From Anseranas semipalmata (lineage: Eukaryota; Chordata; Aves; Anseriformes; Anseranatidae), in the NCBI GenBank assembly GCA_013399115.1, contig VXAA01000170.1:259211-323210 (forward strand): 64,000 nt of DNA, given 5' to 3'. Below are positions 1 to 13,000 of the stretch, piece after piece. How positions within the stretch are numbered: position 1 is the stretch's first letter; each line of letters begins with the position of its first letter. The translations under genes and the position numbers were made by a program. The notes below the pieces were generated by a model, which did not search any database, was not told the DNA's origin, and saw only the letters and a program-made list of their open reading frames with translations.

Positions 1-965
1 ATGATTTATTTTTAATATTGCCTGAGTGGATTATTTTTGTTTTGACTAGTTTTCCTAAAGTTGCATGCCTTGAATTACCTATGCCACAATTTTTCTAAAA
101 TATGAGTTCAATTTTTCTGCTCAGAGCTTGGCCACTTTTATGCATGGACCTCTACGTGTCAAAAAGTATGTGGCTAAATATACAGACCTAGTGAATCTTG
201 TGCTGCTCATGAAAGGTGTGCTTTCTCCCTTCTACTGTTTATGTCTCATCACTACTGAATTACTTAAATTGAGAAGTGATGAAGGGCAAGAAAGAACAAG
301 AGATAGGGAGGATGGGAAATGAAAGAAGCCCTAAGACATTAATGAGCAATGTGTTAATTGCCTTTGATTTCCATCTCTAAGGCACATATAAGACCAAGTT
401 AAAAGGCCAGACTAGATCCTTTTTGGTATCTTGGAACCATCAGAGGGATACAGGAAAGTATCAGTAACTACTGAAGAAATTAGCAAACCTTACTGCATGG
501 AGTCTCCTACCACTTGGTTTGGGCACTGGAGAAGTTAGTACGTTGGACTGTGTTCATTTTCTTGTGCGCAAATCTCAAGTATAGATGTAGAACATATTTA
601 AGATTGCTGCATGCAATCCTATTTGCAGAGCAAATTATATCTTATTATAATATATTATAAAATATACATATAATTATATATATTATAAAAAATATATAAT
701 ATATTATAATATATTATAAAATGTATTTGCTGATACAGGTACCTAAGGAGAGAATTAAGCCCATTTGTTGCATACAAACATCAAGCTAGTTTGTACAAAG
801 AACTCTTTGCAGATAGGCTACAAAACCCATCTTTCCTAGCATAATTTTTTCTCTTTCTTTTTTGGGGTCTGTAATGTTTTTGCATAACATGGATTCAAAA
901 GAAACTTAAAACAAGTTGGAAAGGTAACAGAAAGAAAGAAGTCATATGTAGGTTTTTTCTTCCAG
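1..965 (+). other. LRP2: LRP2 intron, upstream of first exon in window
   Basis: Intronic by position: it ends in a pyrimidine-rich stretch and a CAG acceptor at 963-965. It holds an AT-rich simple repeat around 638-722. Short open frames here have no recognisable domain, and I see no other feature. Confidence 0.8.
638..722. repeat. AT-rich low-complexity tract (TATAA/ATAT)
   Basis: About 85 bases of almost pure A and T with repeated TATTATAA and TATATA units, inside an LRP2 intron. A simple repeat with no visible function. Confidence 0.85.
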
Positions 966-1085
966 TCTCACTGACTTGCACAAATAGTGAGTTTCGTTGT
1001 ACATCGGGACGCTGTATTCCTGCTCATTGGTACTGTGATCAAGGAATAGACTGTGCTGATGGCTCTGATGAACCTGCCTCTTGTG
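966..1085 (+). CDS. LRP2: LRP2 window exon 1: LA repeat (cluster III)
   Basis: Phase 1-1 exon of 120 nt encoding one complete LA module: six cysteines, a C-I-P-A-H-W centre and the calcium-binding end D-C-A-D-G-S-D-E. It is preceded by TTCTTCCAG and followed by GTAAGT. By count it is the first of the six cluster III repeats in view. Confidence 0.95.
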
Positions 1086-4000
1086 GTAAGTGTAAACTCA
1101 GAAGATATATTTTGAAAGACAAAATGGGTTATGGAAAAACTATAGTTACTCTTGTAGGCAGCAGCTTGAATCCAGTCTAGGTGGAAAATATCTTCTGAGG
1201 CTCATTCACTGACTCTAAATAATCTGAGTCACTGAGTAATCTGAGTCAGCAATTTTACTTAAAGCTGTGTGTGGAATATGAAGGCTTTTAATTGCCACAA
1301 CTGATTACTCAAAGACTGTGATGGTGGTGAATCAAGTGATGAGCGTCGGCAAATATTTTGGTATTGTTTTGAATGTAAGACCAGATGTCATGCTGTACAG
1401 GAAGTGTGTGTGCAGTATTGCATTTGGGGAAAAAGGGAGTGTGGGATATAGAGGAACATTTTTGACTAGTATGCAGAACAGTGTCATAGAATTGCAATAG
1501 GCACATCCTGTACGCACCATAGAAACTGATGGTAATAAGCAGGGGGAGGTGGAAAGAAGGTGAAAAAAAAGTAGAGTAATCTCTAGGGAGGAAGAGGAGG
1601 GGCTAACTGAAGTGTCTGAGAACTGATATTACATCATAGTCATTATCCTCACTGTAAAAGTTGGTATAACACTAGGCTGCACAGATTCTTCTATGATTTA
1701 AGCAGGGCTGATAGCTCACTTTGCACTTTCCTGGAGTTGCACCTTTAGCTTAAGAAAATGTCTTGCGTCTTATGCCAACTTTAGATCCTTATTACATACA
1801 TAATAGAAGAAAACAGGGTCATCTGCTGACTGCTGTATTCATGTTGGATTTAATGTTGTCTTCATATTTCGATCTTCTGGTCTCAGGTTTCTTAAGAAGG
1901 GTTCTTTTGAAGTATAACAAGATTAGCAGACTGATATCCAAACGGTACAGTATTTGTAGAGATTCCCAATATAACTGACCAAAAGGAGACTCTGGGCTAC
2001 TAACAGGAGCTGTAGCCCTTATCTGAGCACATCTCTTCTAGTTAAGCTTCTACCTTATATTTCACTGTCAGAAGATTCTCCCTAAAACACCTTCCTCAGT
2101 GGATTATCATAGCAGTGCAGGTTAGTTTGACAAGCAGAATGATTATGTTCATTTTTAAGTGCCTCAAGTGCGGACTTGTTCAAGTGACCACTTCAGATGT
2201 GATGATGGCAGATGTATCCCAGCAACGTGGATCTGTGATGGTGATAATGACTGTGGGGATATGAGTGATGAGGATCAAAGACACAATTGTGGTAGGTGTC
2301 TAATACAAATAGATACTGCACTTTCTTTGGCAAGCATTTTATGTTAAGAAAAAAAAAAATTCTATCCATAAAGCTGCACGTTAAGCATGAGGTACGTTCT
2401 TCCTGTACCTTCATTTTCATTATATTGAATTAAAATTGAATCTTTTACTGGTATATAAAAAATAAGAGTTCTAATTTTGTGAGTACTTTTCTTTGAATTA
2501 TTGAGTTTCAATTGAGATAATAATTAACCTGCGTTGTTTGTATGATTTGGGCAGCAACTTCAGCAGAGATACTCCCTGATCATCACATACTGCATCTTAT
2601 GGATATTAATATCCACATAGTTTTGGCATAATTTCTGTACAAATATGTGAGTTAAAAAAACATGGCAGTTAAGAGAATGAACAAAGAGAATGAGGTCCAG
2701 CATGCCTGCTCCTGCTTCTTGATTCCTTTAACAGCAGCTGGATACGCTTGCAGTCCTTGCCCTATTTAACTTCAGTGGTGCTCCTTCTGCTTCCTGGAGC
2801 ACTGAATACCTTGAACAAAGTGGGGGCTAGAGAGCCTAGGCTTAATATCTGTTCAGCTGCCAGAAAATCTCGCCAGGCATGTGGAAAGCTTATACTGAGT
2901 ATCCAACAAGATTCAGAATTCTGCACGTGCCAGCATTGGCTAAGGAATCCTGAAGTGCTTTGGCTCTGTCAGCCTTCATGACCAGCAATACCCGGTTGAG
3001 TATTAGTGGGAATCAGTATGAGTTTCATATATGAGAAGGTGCAGTGATATCTATTTCTGCACGTGGAGCAGAGCATGTCCCTTTTGTGGATAGTGTTGAT
3101 ATCCAGGCTAGATGTGGGTGGGGGGGTTTTACATACACAGAGTATAACTTGCTGACTCATTGAACACGCTTTCTATCAGCAAACCGCAACTGCACAGCAG
3201 CAGAGTTCACATGTGCCAACAATCGACCCCCACTCAGGAGGTGCATCCCTCGGGCATGGATCTGTGATGGTGATGCTGACTGCAGTGATGCATTGGATGA
3301 ACACCAGAACTGCACACGAAGATCTTGTACAGAAAATGAGTTTACTTGTAATAATGGCTTGTGCATCCGAAACACATACAGGTTTGTAGCTACTTGAGCT
3401 GCTGCAGAAAATCCGCAATATTTGCTTGAAGCAACTTCTTTGCACTATTTAGTTGTTAAATAGATTTGCATATGATACCAAAACGATTTATCTGCTCTTC
3501 ATTCAAGCATTAGTTTTAACTTGAAAATGCTCTGAAATATTCAATGTTAATACTCCCAGTTCTCACCATTGGCATTTAATCCTTTTTTTTTCTGTGCCTA
3601 AGAGCCTCTTGTGGGGTGATTCTGTTCAGCTTGTAGTGGATACAGGGAATACAAGCAGGTCTCGCAGGATCAGACTCTATATAATATGTCCCTGATTTCT
3701 GAAAGTCTCTTCCATTGGAGCCGATAGTATCTGACCTCCTTTGGAAATCAGGAGAGTGTCTCTAGCTATCTGCCCTGGAGATGGTGAATGCCTTCTTATA
3801 TTTGAAAAAAGTGTTCATTCATCTTCAGATGCGACAGGCGGAATGACTGTGGTGACAGCAGTGATGAAAGGGGATGCATCTATGAACCATGTCAGCAGCA
3901 CCAGTTTACTTGTCAGAATGGGCGCTGCATTGCCAAGGCCTACATCTGCGATGGGGATAATGACTGTGGTGATGAATCTGATGAGCTGGAACACCTCTGC

Positions 4001-7000
4001 AGTACACCAGAAGCAACGTGCTCTCCCCAATATTTTAAATGTGACAATGGAAACTGTATTGAAATGGCTAAAGTCTGCAATCGGTTGGATGATTGCTTCG
4101 ATAACAGTGATGAAAAAGGATGTGGTATGTGTAGATTTATTTGGACTGTCTTACTTCATTTAACATGCATCGGCAGCTTTAAAAAAAATGAAGATAATCG
4201 CTAAATTACAATTATATATATGCCATGGTGGTATCTCAGAAGAATTATGAGAAATGTATACATTTAATCTTTTGTTTTCTTTAAATCATATAAATTACTA
4301 ACTGTTTTAACAACCAGTGAGAGTTAGTCCAGATTCATATTCAGCATTTTCAGGGGAAGGCAGGGAGAAAGAGATGCAGAGAATACATTGAAAGGTCACT
4401 GCGCTATTTTCTCTGTAAGTCAGTTGCTTGAATAGAACTCCCTTTCCTTCCCTAGGTATAAATGAATGCAGTGACCCTTCAATCAGTGGATGTGATCATG
4501 ACTGCACAGACACCCAGACAAGTTTCTACTGTTCTTGTCATCCTGGATACAAACTTATGTCTGATAAACGGACTTGTGATGATATTGATGAGTGCAATGA
4601 AACTCCATCAGTATGTAGCCAGATTTGTGAGAACACAGCTGGCTCCTACATCTGTAAGTGTGCCCCAGGCTATATCCGGGAGCCTGACGGAAAAAGTTGC
4701 CGGCAAAATAGTAATATCTCCCCATACCTTATTTTTAGCAACCGTTACTATCTGAGAAATCTCACAGCAGATGGCCAGTCTTACTCTCTCATTTTGCAAG
4801 GACTGAGAAATGTGGTGGCACTGGACTTTGACAGGGTGGAAAAAAGGTTGTACTGGATTGATGTGGGCAGGAAGGTCATTGAACGAATGTTCCTGAATGG
4901 AACAAATAAGGAGGCAGTGATAAGTGATGATGTGCCGAATGGGGAAGGTATCGCTGTTGACTGGGTTGGCAGGTAAGAAAATACATTTTCTGTCTTTCTG
5001 AGCTACTAAGGAGATGATGTGTGAGGGGGTTTACCTTCAGGTTCTTCTCCTACTTCATACAAAATCCCTGAAGAGCACTGAATTAGCTTTTGGATTGTGG
5101 ATGCAGTACTATACAACTGCTCTGGAAACACTTATCAGCTTGTAATACATTGCATAACACTTCTGTTTTACTGAGGTCATTTCAGAGTTATTCTTTCATC
5201 AATGACATAGTGCATATGACTCGTGAGAAACTTGTTAGGGAACTATCAATGAACAGCCTCGCCAAGCAGGCGGCTGGGATGTTACATGCGACTATGGGAT
5301 AGGGTTTCTGAGCTTCGGCTCTTTTTTCCTTTGCTAGCAGTTGCTGGGGTTGGGATTCAGCCTTCACTGTCTGCATAAACAATATGCTGTGACAGGTAAC
5401 TAGATTCCAGTGAAGTAATAGTAAACATAATGAACTTAAGCTCCTGTACCAACGTGAAGAGCATGTTTCTTTTGCTCTTGAAAACGCATCTTTTCCTGAC
5501 ACTCAAACCCTATGATCCACATTATTCACTGTAAGGAGGGCAGTATAAGGGCGAGATAATTGGAAATCAATTACCATTGTGATCACTTTTGATTGCCTTC
5601 CGTGTGTCATAAGGTAGTTTGATTTATTTCCACAGAAACTGTTCTTATGTGGTCCCATCTCTGACAGTATTCTTGGCTGTATTTCATCAGTTTTCACTTT
5701 ATTTTTTTGACTGCATTGCTATCAATATGAAAAGTTCAAACTGGAGAGTCTGCATCAGACTCTTCAGAATAATGAGAGTGGTTCAGAAAGTCACATTTGG
5801 AACTTATGACAGAGTGTTTTTGTGAATATGTCAATATAATAGTTTTTATTTTTATACCACTTTGTCTGTAAAGCTAATGGTAATTAATGTTGCCAGCACT
5901 CCCAAGTGCTTTGTGATTGATAGAGAAGTGAGGAAGGAAAAGACTAATTTTAGCCAAAGTGGTCCTATTGCTCATTTACTAATACAGTTGCTGAATTAAT
6001 TCAGCTACCATTAGCTATGACTTCAGTCAGTTTTTGTTTATCTGTTTCAGAAAGGCTGAAGGATGATACAATGGTAGATAAGTTGTTCTGTTCACTTCCA
6101 GTACAGGGGGAGAACTGGGGGATGCCATGAGCTGCAGGTTGGGGAAGATTGTCTTCGTACTCCTCCTCCCTTTTTGGAGTACCGTAGTACTGGTCAGGGT
6201 GGTGTAGACAGGGACTTCGTCAGGCTGTTTCTGGAATGACCCTGCGCACACTGGAGCTGAAGAAGCCATGCAGAGAATTTCAAAATAGCCTACTTTAGTT
6301 TTAATTAAACAATTTAAATGCTTTGTTTTGTTGCAGGCTTTCAAAAATCAGTGCTTCAGCTTGCGTGTTTTCTTTGATTACAGCTGTGGATAATTCCTAG
6401 GCGAAGTAATAGAAGTGTTAAAAGTTCTAGGTGAGGTTTAAGTTAGGCTTTCAAATAGTAATAGTTAGCTATTTTCAAAGGAGAACCTGACAACTCTTTT
6501 TACCTGTTTGGTGAGAGTAGAGGTGGCAGCATGGAAGAGGTGGTGATTCTCTCCAACACTTTGCAGCTCCAGTCACAATCCATTACACTGCATGTATGCT
6601 TTCCTGCTCTTCTTTGCTCACTGCCGGTAGGAGAAGAAGGAAGGAGAAGGTGGCTCAGTAATTTATAGGCAAATAGCATACTATTATTCAACTGGGTAAC
6701 TGGAAGTTTGAATTTGGCACCAATGATTGTGGATGCAGGAACAGCAGGAGTATAAAGGGCAAACCGGAGCATGGTTGGTGCAGAAGAGATGTCAGTACAC
6801 TATGTATATTCTTCCTTTATAGTGGATATATTGCTTCTAGGAGGAGAAAAAAAAAAGGTGCTGTGAAGTAAAATAAACCAAATAATGTAAGTAAGAGTAA
6901 ATAAATTAACTCTAAAACATTTCAGAAAATTGTACTGGGTGGATGCCTACAAAGATTGTCTCTATGTCTCTGAACTTGATGGAAGATTCCGGAAAAAACT

Positions 7001-10000
7001 GGTGGATCGCTGTGTGGATGCCAACAACACTTTCTGCTTTCAGTACCCCAGAGCAATTGTTGTTCATCCAAAATATGGGTATGACATTCCAAAAGTGCTT
7101 TCCCCCTTTTTTTTTTTTTAAATAGTCTTGCACTGTCTCTGAAAATCTGAAATAAACTTTGGCCACCTGCACTTAGATTTGTGTGGCATTAGATTTTAGC
7201 TGGAGCTTAGGAAAAATAGCAGCTTGCCTTTCATAGATATATATGCTGGGTTGCCAGGTATCATAGAAAGTGGAATCTGGTTGCATGTAGACAAGGAAAT
7301 TTTGATTGCAAGGCTAAACAGGTTGATAGATGTGTGTGCAGTCTGATAGATAATGGGGCTGCCAGTTGCATTCTTTGAAGATGATTGTGATTGCATACAT
7401 CTACTTGTTTGCTGTAGTAGTTAAAGTAACAAACAAATACACTAACCTTTTTCTTATCTTCCTGTATCTGGTTTAGTTTTGTTGCAGGAATTCCTATGTT
7501 TGAGTGTGGCTTTTAATATTTACTTCAGCATATTTTTACTACAGTCCTAACTATAAGTGTTTGTTTGAACAGACAGATTTACTGGACAGACTGGGCAGAT
7601 CGAGCCTATATTGGACGAGCAGGCATGGATGGCAAGGACAAGACGGTGATTATCTCTACAAAGTTAGAGTGGCCCAATGGACTCACCATAGATTACACCA
7701 ACGACAAGCTCTACTGGGCAGATGCCCATCTAAATTACATCGAGTAAGTACACAGAGAAGAATAAAGCAACTGAATAATTGCTCATGCTGGAAGTCAGTG
7801 GTAGCCTTTATAGATGCTCTGAACACCATGCTTCTACTCACTGACTCTGTAGGAAACCAGAGTCAGGAAGTCTGGAGTAGTAGGTGATATGAATGACACA
7901 GTAGCCTAGTCCTTGTATTTGCATCCTAGGTCCCACTGGAAGTGGTCCACAAATTATTGAGAAATTCAGGTGAAAAGATTCAAAGTCTGTGCTGGAATAT
8001 GCAATTTATCTATATCTGGGTGTACAGCCCGAACCAAGGCAGAAATGAATCTAAAATCACTATTTTTTTTTCTAGTTCTGTTGTTTCTGCCTGTTATATA
8101 TGAGTTGAGCTGTAACTGAACTAGTTATGTGCTAATAAAATAGCATAACATCATTAGAGGATCTCTGAAAACTTGTCCTTAATGTTATCTTCAGCATTTG
8201 CAGCAGTATCCATAAATATGACATGAAATTTCCTGTTAACATATAGCTTTTCCTGTTAATTGAGAAAAATCTATTAATTTTTTTCTAATGTTGGAAAATT
8301 ACCACTTAAATATCAGTAGAAACGAATAACTAGCATTCTGGTTCTTGTCAGGACATTGAAACACTTTAAAAACAATCATTTGTATTTATATTAGTGTTTA
8401 TATTTATATTTGCATTTAGAGCTATACTTACATCCATTCTTCTTTAAATCCGTTCTTCTAGCAGCCTTTTCTATGCTGAAGTGTTAAAAATGTGCTATTT
8501 AAAATACATATTAATTACAAGTATGTTTCTCTATGTCTTTCTCTTTTGTATTTCGTGATTCATCCCTATAGCAAGGTCATATCAAAAATAAGATATCTTT
8601 AATAAGATTTTATATCAGAGGAGGCTCTAAATCAGAAAGACATGTAAAATTGAGGAATATAGGAGGCCTGTTGTCTTAAGTGTTCCATTATTAGCAATCT
8701 GAATGATCCAGGCGAGCCAGTCTCTTATGGGACAAAAATAACTTGCTGTAAGTCAGTAAAAGTGCAAAATTTCAGTTGACTAGCTGATATGCTTCTGTGC
8801 GAAGACTTTATTTACATGTGAGTGGATGTTACTCCATTCCATTTCTTCGCCTAGAATAGAATAACCTGTTTTACTTTTCTGCATATCTTAAAATGAATTC
8901 AGTGAGGACAGTGCTCTATCATGGGACTAAAGAAGCTGCAATTCCACCGTTACATGGTCCTGGTCACCAATAATGGTCTACCATTAGCATATGCAGTAAA
9001 GATAAGATCTTCTATCATTTATCTGAATGTTTTGCACGTTTTTCTTTGTGTAGGTACTCTGACCTGGATGGACATCATCGTCACACTGTATATGATGGGA
9101 CTTTACCTCATCCATTTGCAATAACGATTTTTGAAGACACGATATATTGGACTGACTGGAACACAAGAACTGTCGAAAAGGGAAATAAATATGATGGATC
9201 AGACAGGACCGTTCTTGTGAACACCACACATAGGCCATTTGACATCCATGTTTACCATCCATACAGACAGCCATTTGGTAAGAAAACAGAATCAGATTTG
9301 CATTTAGAGGGCCAGCTGTTATCTGAAGACTAATTGCAAAGGATCCTGAGCACACTCAGCTTTTGCATTTACATTTGCTCAGGGAAATAAAATGCACAGA
9401 ATAAATGTAGTCCTCTACTTTACAGATATAAATGGTCTTTGATTAGCTGCTTAAATGAAATTAGACTGGAAGTGCATTATTTTAAATTAGTTTCTTAAAA
9501 GTCGTGGTTCAATTGTATACATTTCCTGTATATGAAATCATAAATATTTCTCTTTCTGAGCGCCTACTTATCTAGGTTTTGTTTTTCAACTTACTACATT
9601 TAAGCTTTCAATACAGTATTAGAGGAGTCTATTGAAGACTAAGACCTTTGTGTCCTGGGATTTGCAAAGTATGGTAATATTTTTTTTTCTTTTTTACTAG
9701 TTAATAATCCTTGTGGCACCAACAATGGTGGTTGTTCCCATCTTTGTCTAATAAAAGCTGGTGGTCAGAGTTATTCCTGCGAATGTCCTGATAACTTCAT
9801 GGTAGTACAGTTTGGCAATACAGCACACTGCCTTCCGATGTGCTCTAGCACCCAGTTTCTCTGTGCAGACACTGAGAGGTAAGTCCACTGCTCACCATCT
9901 TTTTCTGATGCCTTTATAAAAATATATTTTACAGGTTAGATTCTTCAAAAGGGCATGAAACCAGGGATTCCTCCCACTTTCACTATGATTCTGTAATGTG

Positions 10001-13000
10001 CTAGCAAAGACGAAGCCAGGACCAGACAGGCCTCCATTTTGGAAAAATATTTGTAGACTCCGTGTTTAAATGATTTTTTTTTCTTCTTCCTGTTATATGA
10101 CATTGCTAATGTAGCAGAGTTCTACATGTTTTTAGAAACATGTAGACTCCAGAAACCATTTCCAGTTGCAATCACAAACCTGGACCTTTCTCTTATTTTT
10201 TGTACATCTTTTGCAATGTATCTCTTTCTACCAAACATATGCTGTCTGTGAGTGGCCCAGGAAAGCCATTTAGCTGATGTGGGGGCACATTTCTGACCCT
10301 TTTCTCTGAGACAAGTGCAGTGGGGGGAGAGGAATGTGGCCTAAGAGCTGCTGTGCTGACATTGTATTGCTCTGGAGCCTGTGAGGCAGTTGTCCTTACT
10401 GGGTGGCCTTTTGAAGCAATGTTACAGTGATGATCCCTAGTGAAATTCTTGTGCTGAAGTTCAGGTGAATGATTAACATGTTACCTGATTAAAATCAATT
10501 GAAGATTGATTTCAAAAGCATGAGAGATGGTAGCCATAAATATACATTAAAATTCAATCCTTATTAATTTGCTCTGAACTTCTTTCTAGAGGCCCACCAA
10601 TATCATCTGTTTCTGGAGACAGTCTTCTGGCATATGTTGTTAGCATATGACATATGAAGCAGAAGACAGGAAATTCAAGATGTCTTAGAAGTTTCAAGAA
10701 ATAAGACTGAGACAAGACTGTCTTTTGTGCTGTAAAAGGATGGTTGTTTATCTGTAGGGACACTTTCTCAACAAAGAAAAAAATGTTTTCTCTTTGTAGG
10801 TGTATTCCTATCTGGTGGAAATGTGATGGACAGAGGGACTGTCGAGATGGCTCTGATGAGCCACCTACCTGTCCACACCGATACTGCCCTGTTGGTCAGT
10901 TCCAGTGTAATGATGGGAACTGCACAAGTCCACATTTCTTGTGCAATACCCAGTCAGATTGCCATGACAGATCAGATGAAGATCCTGTACTTTGTGGTAT
11001 GTTACCAGTAATAATTTGAAGCAAATTCTGCCAGTACAAAATGTGTAAAAAGTATATATTGTTATCATTATCCTCTTTTTACAGATGAAAAGATTAGGTA
11101 AAGATGCAGGTCCTAATTCTTTAGTCTTGCACCTACTAGAGGAATTTACCTTAGTGCAAAAGCAGGGTAGAGGAGAGCAAAAACATACAAAATGTAAACA
11201 TTTTCTATACCTTTGAGTCAGATTTGCACTGATATAAATTACAATCTGAGCTACAAAATGCTGGAAGTAGGATACATTCAGTTTTGTCAGTAAAGCCTTG
11301 ATGAATATGAGCAACCTAAGCCTTCCTAAGGCCTAGATCAGTCCATCAGGCATGCTCATTTTCCCCAGATTCTAGAGCTGTGTGTGATGGGACAAATTTA
11401 TTTCACACTCTACATTGCACAAAACCCAATGCATGTGGAAAGATTGTTTTGGAGAGCTGTTTGTGATGGCAGTATTTTGGCAGTAGAGCCTAGTTATGCT
11501 TGTGGAATAATGTTATTGCCTTAAAAACCTGTCTTATTCCACATACTTGCATCTAACTTAAAAAGCACATCCTTAGTCTTCTGCTTGTAAATAATGTACT
11601 TCCGGCAGTTGCAAGCATAGTAATATAAAGGAAAAAGAAAACAGTGTGGTTGTATAATTGATAGTTTCATTGCCATCCGTTAGCAAGTGTTTCTAACAAT
11701 GACAATTAAATGAAATGTCAATTTTACATGAGTTTCAAATAGCAAAGCTCTTAAATGTGGCACAGGGGGTTATTAAATAAGTATAAATGTGGCAGCTGCA
11801 TAACATGTCACTGGTTTCAATGTACTGCGTACACTTAAAGTCAGTTTAGGTCTGTATCATTCCTGCTCATCATCATGTGCGTGGGATTAGAATCTCTTAG
11901 TTTAGAAAATGTATGGAAATCATAATGTATTGTTTCTTCTTGAACAGTTTTTCAGTATGTGTGAAATAGTAGTAGGGTAGTGTCCAGTGAGACTCAAAAA
12001 GGCAGGAAGCTTTGTGTGAAGTCAGTGCTGACTCCTATTTTCATAGACCTTCAGATCTCCCCCAGTTCACCAGTACTGCTAACATTAGCGTACCAAGCTT
12101 TGCCCCTGGGGATAGAGGGTGTACATTTATAGATTATGGAGCTGTCATTAGCATGGTCTTCTAAGTTTTCTGGCATGTTCATTCATAGCTCAGAGGAACA
12201 GGCATATCAGGCAGCGTGCATCTAAGTTGATAGCATGGCCAGAACCAGAATGTCACTTTTATCACCTCTGCTAAGTGACTAGGAGTCCCTGCCTCAATCA
12301 TATTTGAGTGCTGGGTTTACTCCCCTCTGCTTTAGGAGAAGATAGTATCTGTCTCATTCCTAGAAGAATTTAGAGCCTTAGTGAGCTTGAGTTGAATGCC
12401 TGTGGGAGATGTGCTGTGTGGCATTAGAAATCTGTACCTCAACTAGGCAAGTAAATGCTGATGTTTTAGATTTTTGCTGACTTTTTCTTCCAGTTTTTGG
12501 TGTAGACATAACTGCCCAATTGACACAGCACTGCTGTAGCAGACTATTCCTGTAAGTTTCAGCATCCTAATAGCAAATTTATATTCTTTCAGCTAATCAC
12601 CAGTGTGAAACCCATCAGTGGCAATGTGCCAATAAACGATGTATCCCAGAAGCCTGGCAGTGTGATAGAGAGGATGACTGCGGTGACAACTCAGATGAAG
12701 ATAGTACTCACTGTGCAAGTAGGACCTGTCCCCCAGGCCAATTTAAATGTGACAATGGCCGCTGCATCCCAGAGTCCTGGAAGTGTGATGTGGATGATGA
12801 TTGTGGTGATAATTCTGACGAGCCATTCCACGAATGTAGTAAGCATTTAGCTGGAGTAAGCTGCCTACATTATGGTGCACCAAAAGCAGAGCAAACTGCA
12901 TTACTTAATTTTTCTGAGGTTGAAAATTTATTGGAAAGGAATGTTTTCTGCAAGTTGCTAATATGTAGTAAACAGTATTAGGAAACATAGATTCTATGTG

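Noticed and set aside
128..322. 64-codon open frame in the first intron
   Set aside because: No recognisable domain, no splice context fitting LRP2, and surrounded by intronic AT-rich sequence.
10865..11314. 149-codon minus-strand open frame
   Set aside because: It lies partly antisense to the LA exon 10800-10996 and runs into its intron. The translation has no family features, so it is a shadow of the coding strand.
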